NCBI GenBank assembly: GCA_035712985.1
Contig: DASTAE010000173.1
Coordinates: 1 to 41,460, forward strand
From: Actinospica sp035712985
Lineage (GTDB): Bacteria; Actinomycetota; Actinomycetes; Streptomycetales; Catenulisporaceae
Direction: 5' to 3'
Length of the DNA: 41,460 nucleotides
The position numbers and the translations under genes are program-made. Shown here one piece after another: positions 40,732 through 41,460 of this stretch. Under the pieces are notes generated by a model, which was given only the letters and a program-made list of their open reading frames with translations, had not been told where the DNA came from and searched no databases. The first letter of the stretch is position 1, and every line of letters starts with the position of its first letter.

Positions 40732-41460
40732 GCGAGCAAGACTTGGCTTACTCGGTGCACTGGCGCTCGCTGCATCCGGAGTGGTCGTCCTCGGTGCGAG
40801 CGGCGCGTCCGCGACCACGACGGCGCCCAGACCGGTGTTCGACGCCTCCTATGGTGGCGGCGCCACGGTGCCCGGACTGGTCGGCGAATACCTCGCGACC
40901 GGGCCGAACGCGACGACGAACGGCACGGTGATCGGCCCCGACTACACGCAGGGGACGCTCGCCTCCGAGGCCGTCGGCCGCGAGGCGGTGCAGCTGACCG
41001 CCGCGGGACAGTACGTGCAGTTCACGCTGTCGGGCAGCGCCAACGCGATCGACGTGGATTACGCGCTGCCACAGGGGAGCAGCGGGACCCTGTCGGTCTA
41101 CGTCGACGGACGGAAGGTCGACGAGCTCCAGCTGACCTCCGCCTACAGTTACATCGACACCCCGCAGATCTACGGCAGCAAGACGCACCACTTCTTCAAC
41201 GACGTGCGCGTGCTGCTCGGCCGCGAGGTTCACCGCGGCGACACGGTCCGCCTCCAGGCCGACGCGAGCGACACCGCGCTGCCCTACACGGTGAACCTGG
41301 CCGACTTCTATCAGGTCGCGCCCCCCGCGAGGCAGCCGCGGAACTCGATATCAGTGCTCAGCGAGGGCGCGGACCCGACCGGCGCGACCGACTCGTCCGC
41401 CGCCTTCGCGGCGACGATCGCCGCCGCGAACGCCGCGCACAAGGCGGTCTGGATTCCGGC
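40732..41460 (+). CDS. Secreted beta-helix glycosidase, 5' part (GH87/mycodextranase-like), cut by window end
   Basis: The open frame runs without a stop from ATG 40732 to the window end (243 codons). It begins with a signal peptide (MRARLGLLGALALAASGVVV, cleavage near GASA-TTT). A CBM35-like beta-sandwich follows at about residues 40-195 (ATVPGLVGEYLATGPNATTNG, GREAVQLTAAGQYVQFTL, THHFFNDVRVLLGREV). The start of a pectate-lyase-fold repeat domain comes next (VLSEGADPTGATDSSAAFAATIAAANA...VWIP). This order is typical of actinomycete alpha-1,3-glucanase/mycodextranase (GH87-like) proteins. GGGAGAGA precedes the ATG, and it follows the alpha-glucosidase by 20 bp, probably in one operon: outside cutting, then import and hydrolysis. 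The catalytic part is outside the window. Confidence 0.75.

Overview
The window reads as chromosomal DNA of a high-GC filamentous actinomycete. The evidence is strong G/C bias at third codon positions, GTG and TTG starts, Streptomyces-type NrdA/NrdB, several LacI regulators next to secreted glycosidases, and a terpene-odorant locus with an encapsulin-like shell protein. It could be a Streptomyces relative or a member of Catenulisporales; the genus cannot be fixed from sequence alone.

Layout. 1-3.4 kb: a tRNA-Lys(CTT), a secreted choice-of-anchor-type protein, a small membrane protein and a family III CoA-transferase. 3.4-10.9 kb: a polysaccharide block of a discoidin/beta-helix protein (probably a beta-1,3-glucanase), a LacI regulator, a GH64 beta-1,3-glucanase with two discoidin modules, and a GH43 exo-beta-1,3-galactanase-like enzyme with a ricin-type lectin domain. 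The two genes flanking the LacI gene share a GAGAGCGCTCTC palindrome and a second 14-bp element. 11.0-14.6 kb: the most striking locus. A geranyl-diphosphate C-methyltransferase is divergent from a two-gene operon of a family 2B encapsulin shell protein (HK97 fold with a cyclic-nucleotide-binding-like insert) and a 2-methylisoborneol-synthase-type terpene cyclase. Together they predict a C11 terpenoid made inside or on a protein shell. 14.7-16.0 kb: an XRE/TPR-type regulator.

16.1-19.5 kb: class Ia ribonucleotide reductase nrdAB behind two candidate NrdR boxes 31 bp apart. 19.5-24.1 kb: a TPR protein, a short repeat-bearing gap, an NmrA/SDR oxidoreductase divergent from a TetR regulator across a nested operator, chorismate mutase, and a 68-residue charged protein with an EF-hand-like loop, ending in a perfect 18-bp hairpin. 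24.2-32.4 kb: a co-oriented set of LacI, Opp/Dpp-type binding protein, ATPase, two permeases, ATPase and GH1 beta-glucosidase. The five transporter genes and the GH1 gene overlap or lie within 3 nt of each other, which suggests beta-glucoside import and hydrolysis.

32.7-41.5 kb: an alpha-glucan block. It has a MalR-like LacI regulator, a YunG-like protein, a secreted alpha/beta hydrolase, a CUT1 sugar importer without its own ATPase (binding protein, MalF-like, MalG-like), a divergent GH13 alpha-glucosidase, and the 5' end of a secreted beta-helix glycosidase that runs off the window. All functions are inferred from sequence motifs by eye; no database search was run.
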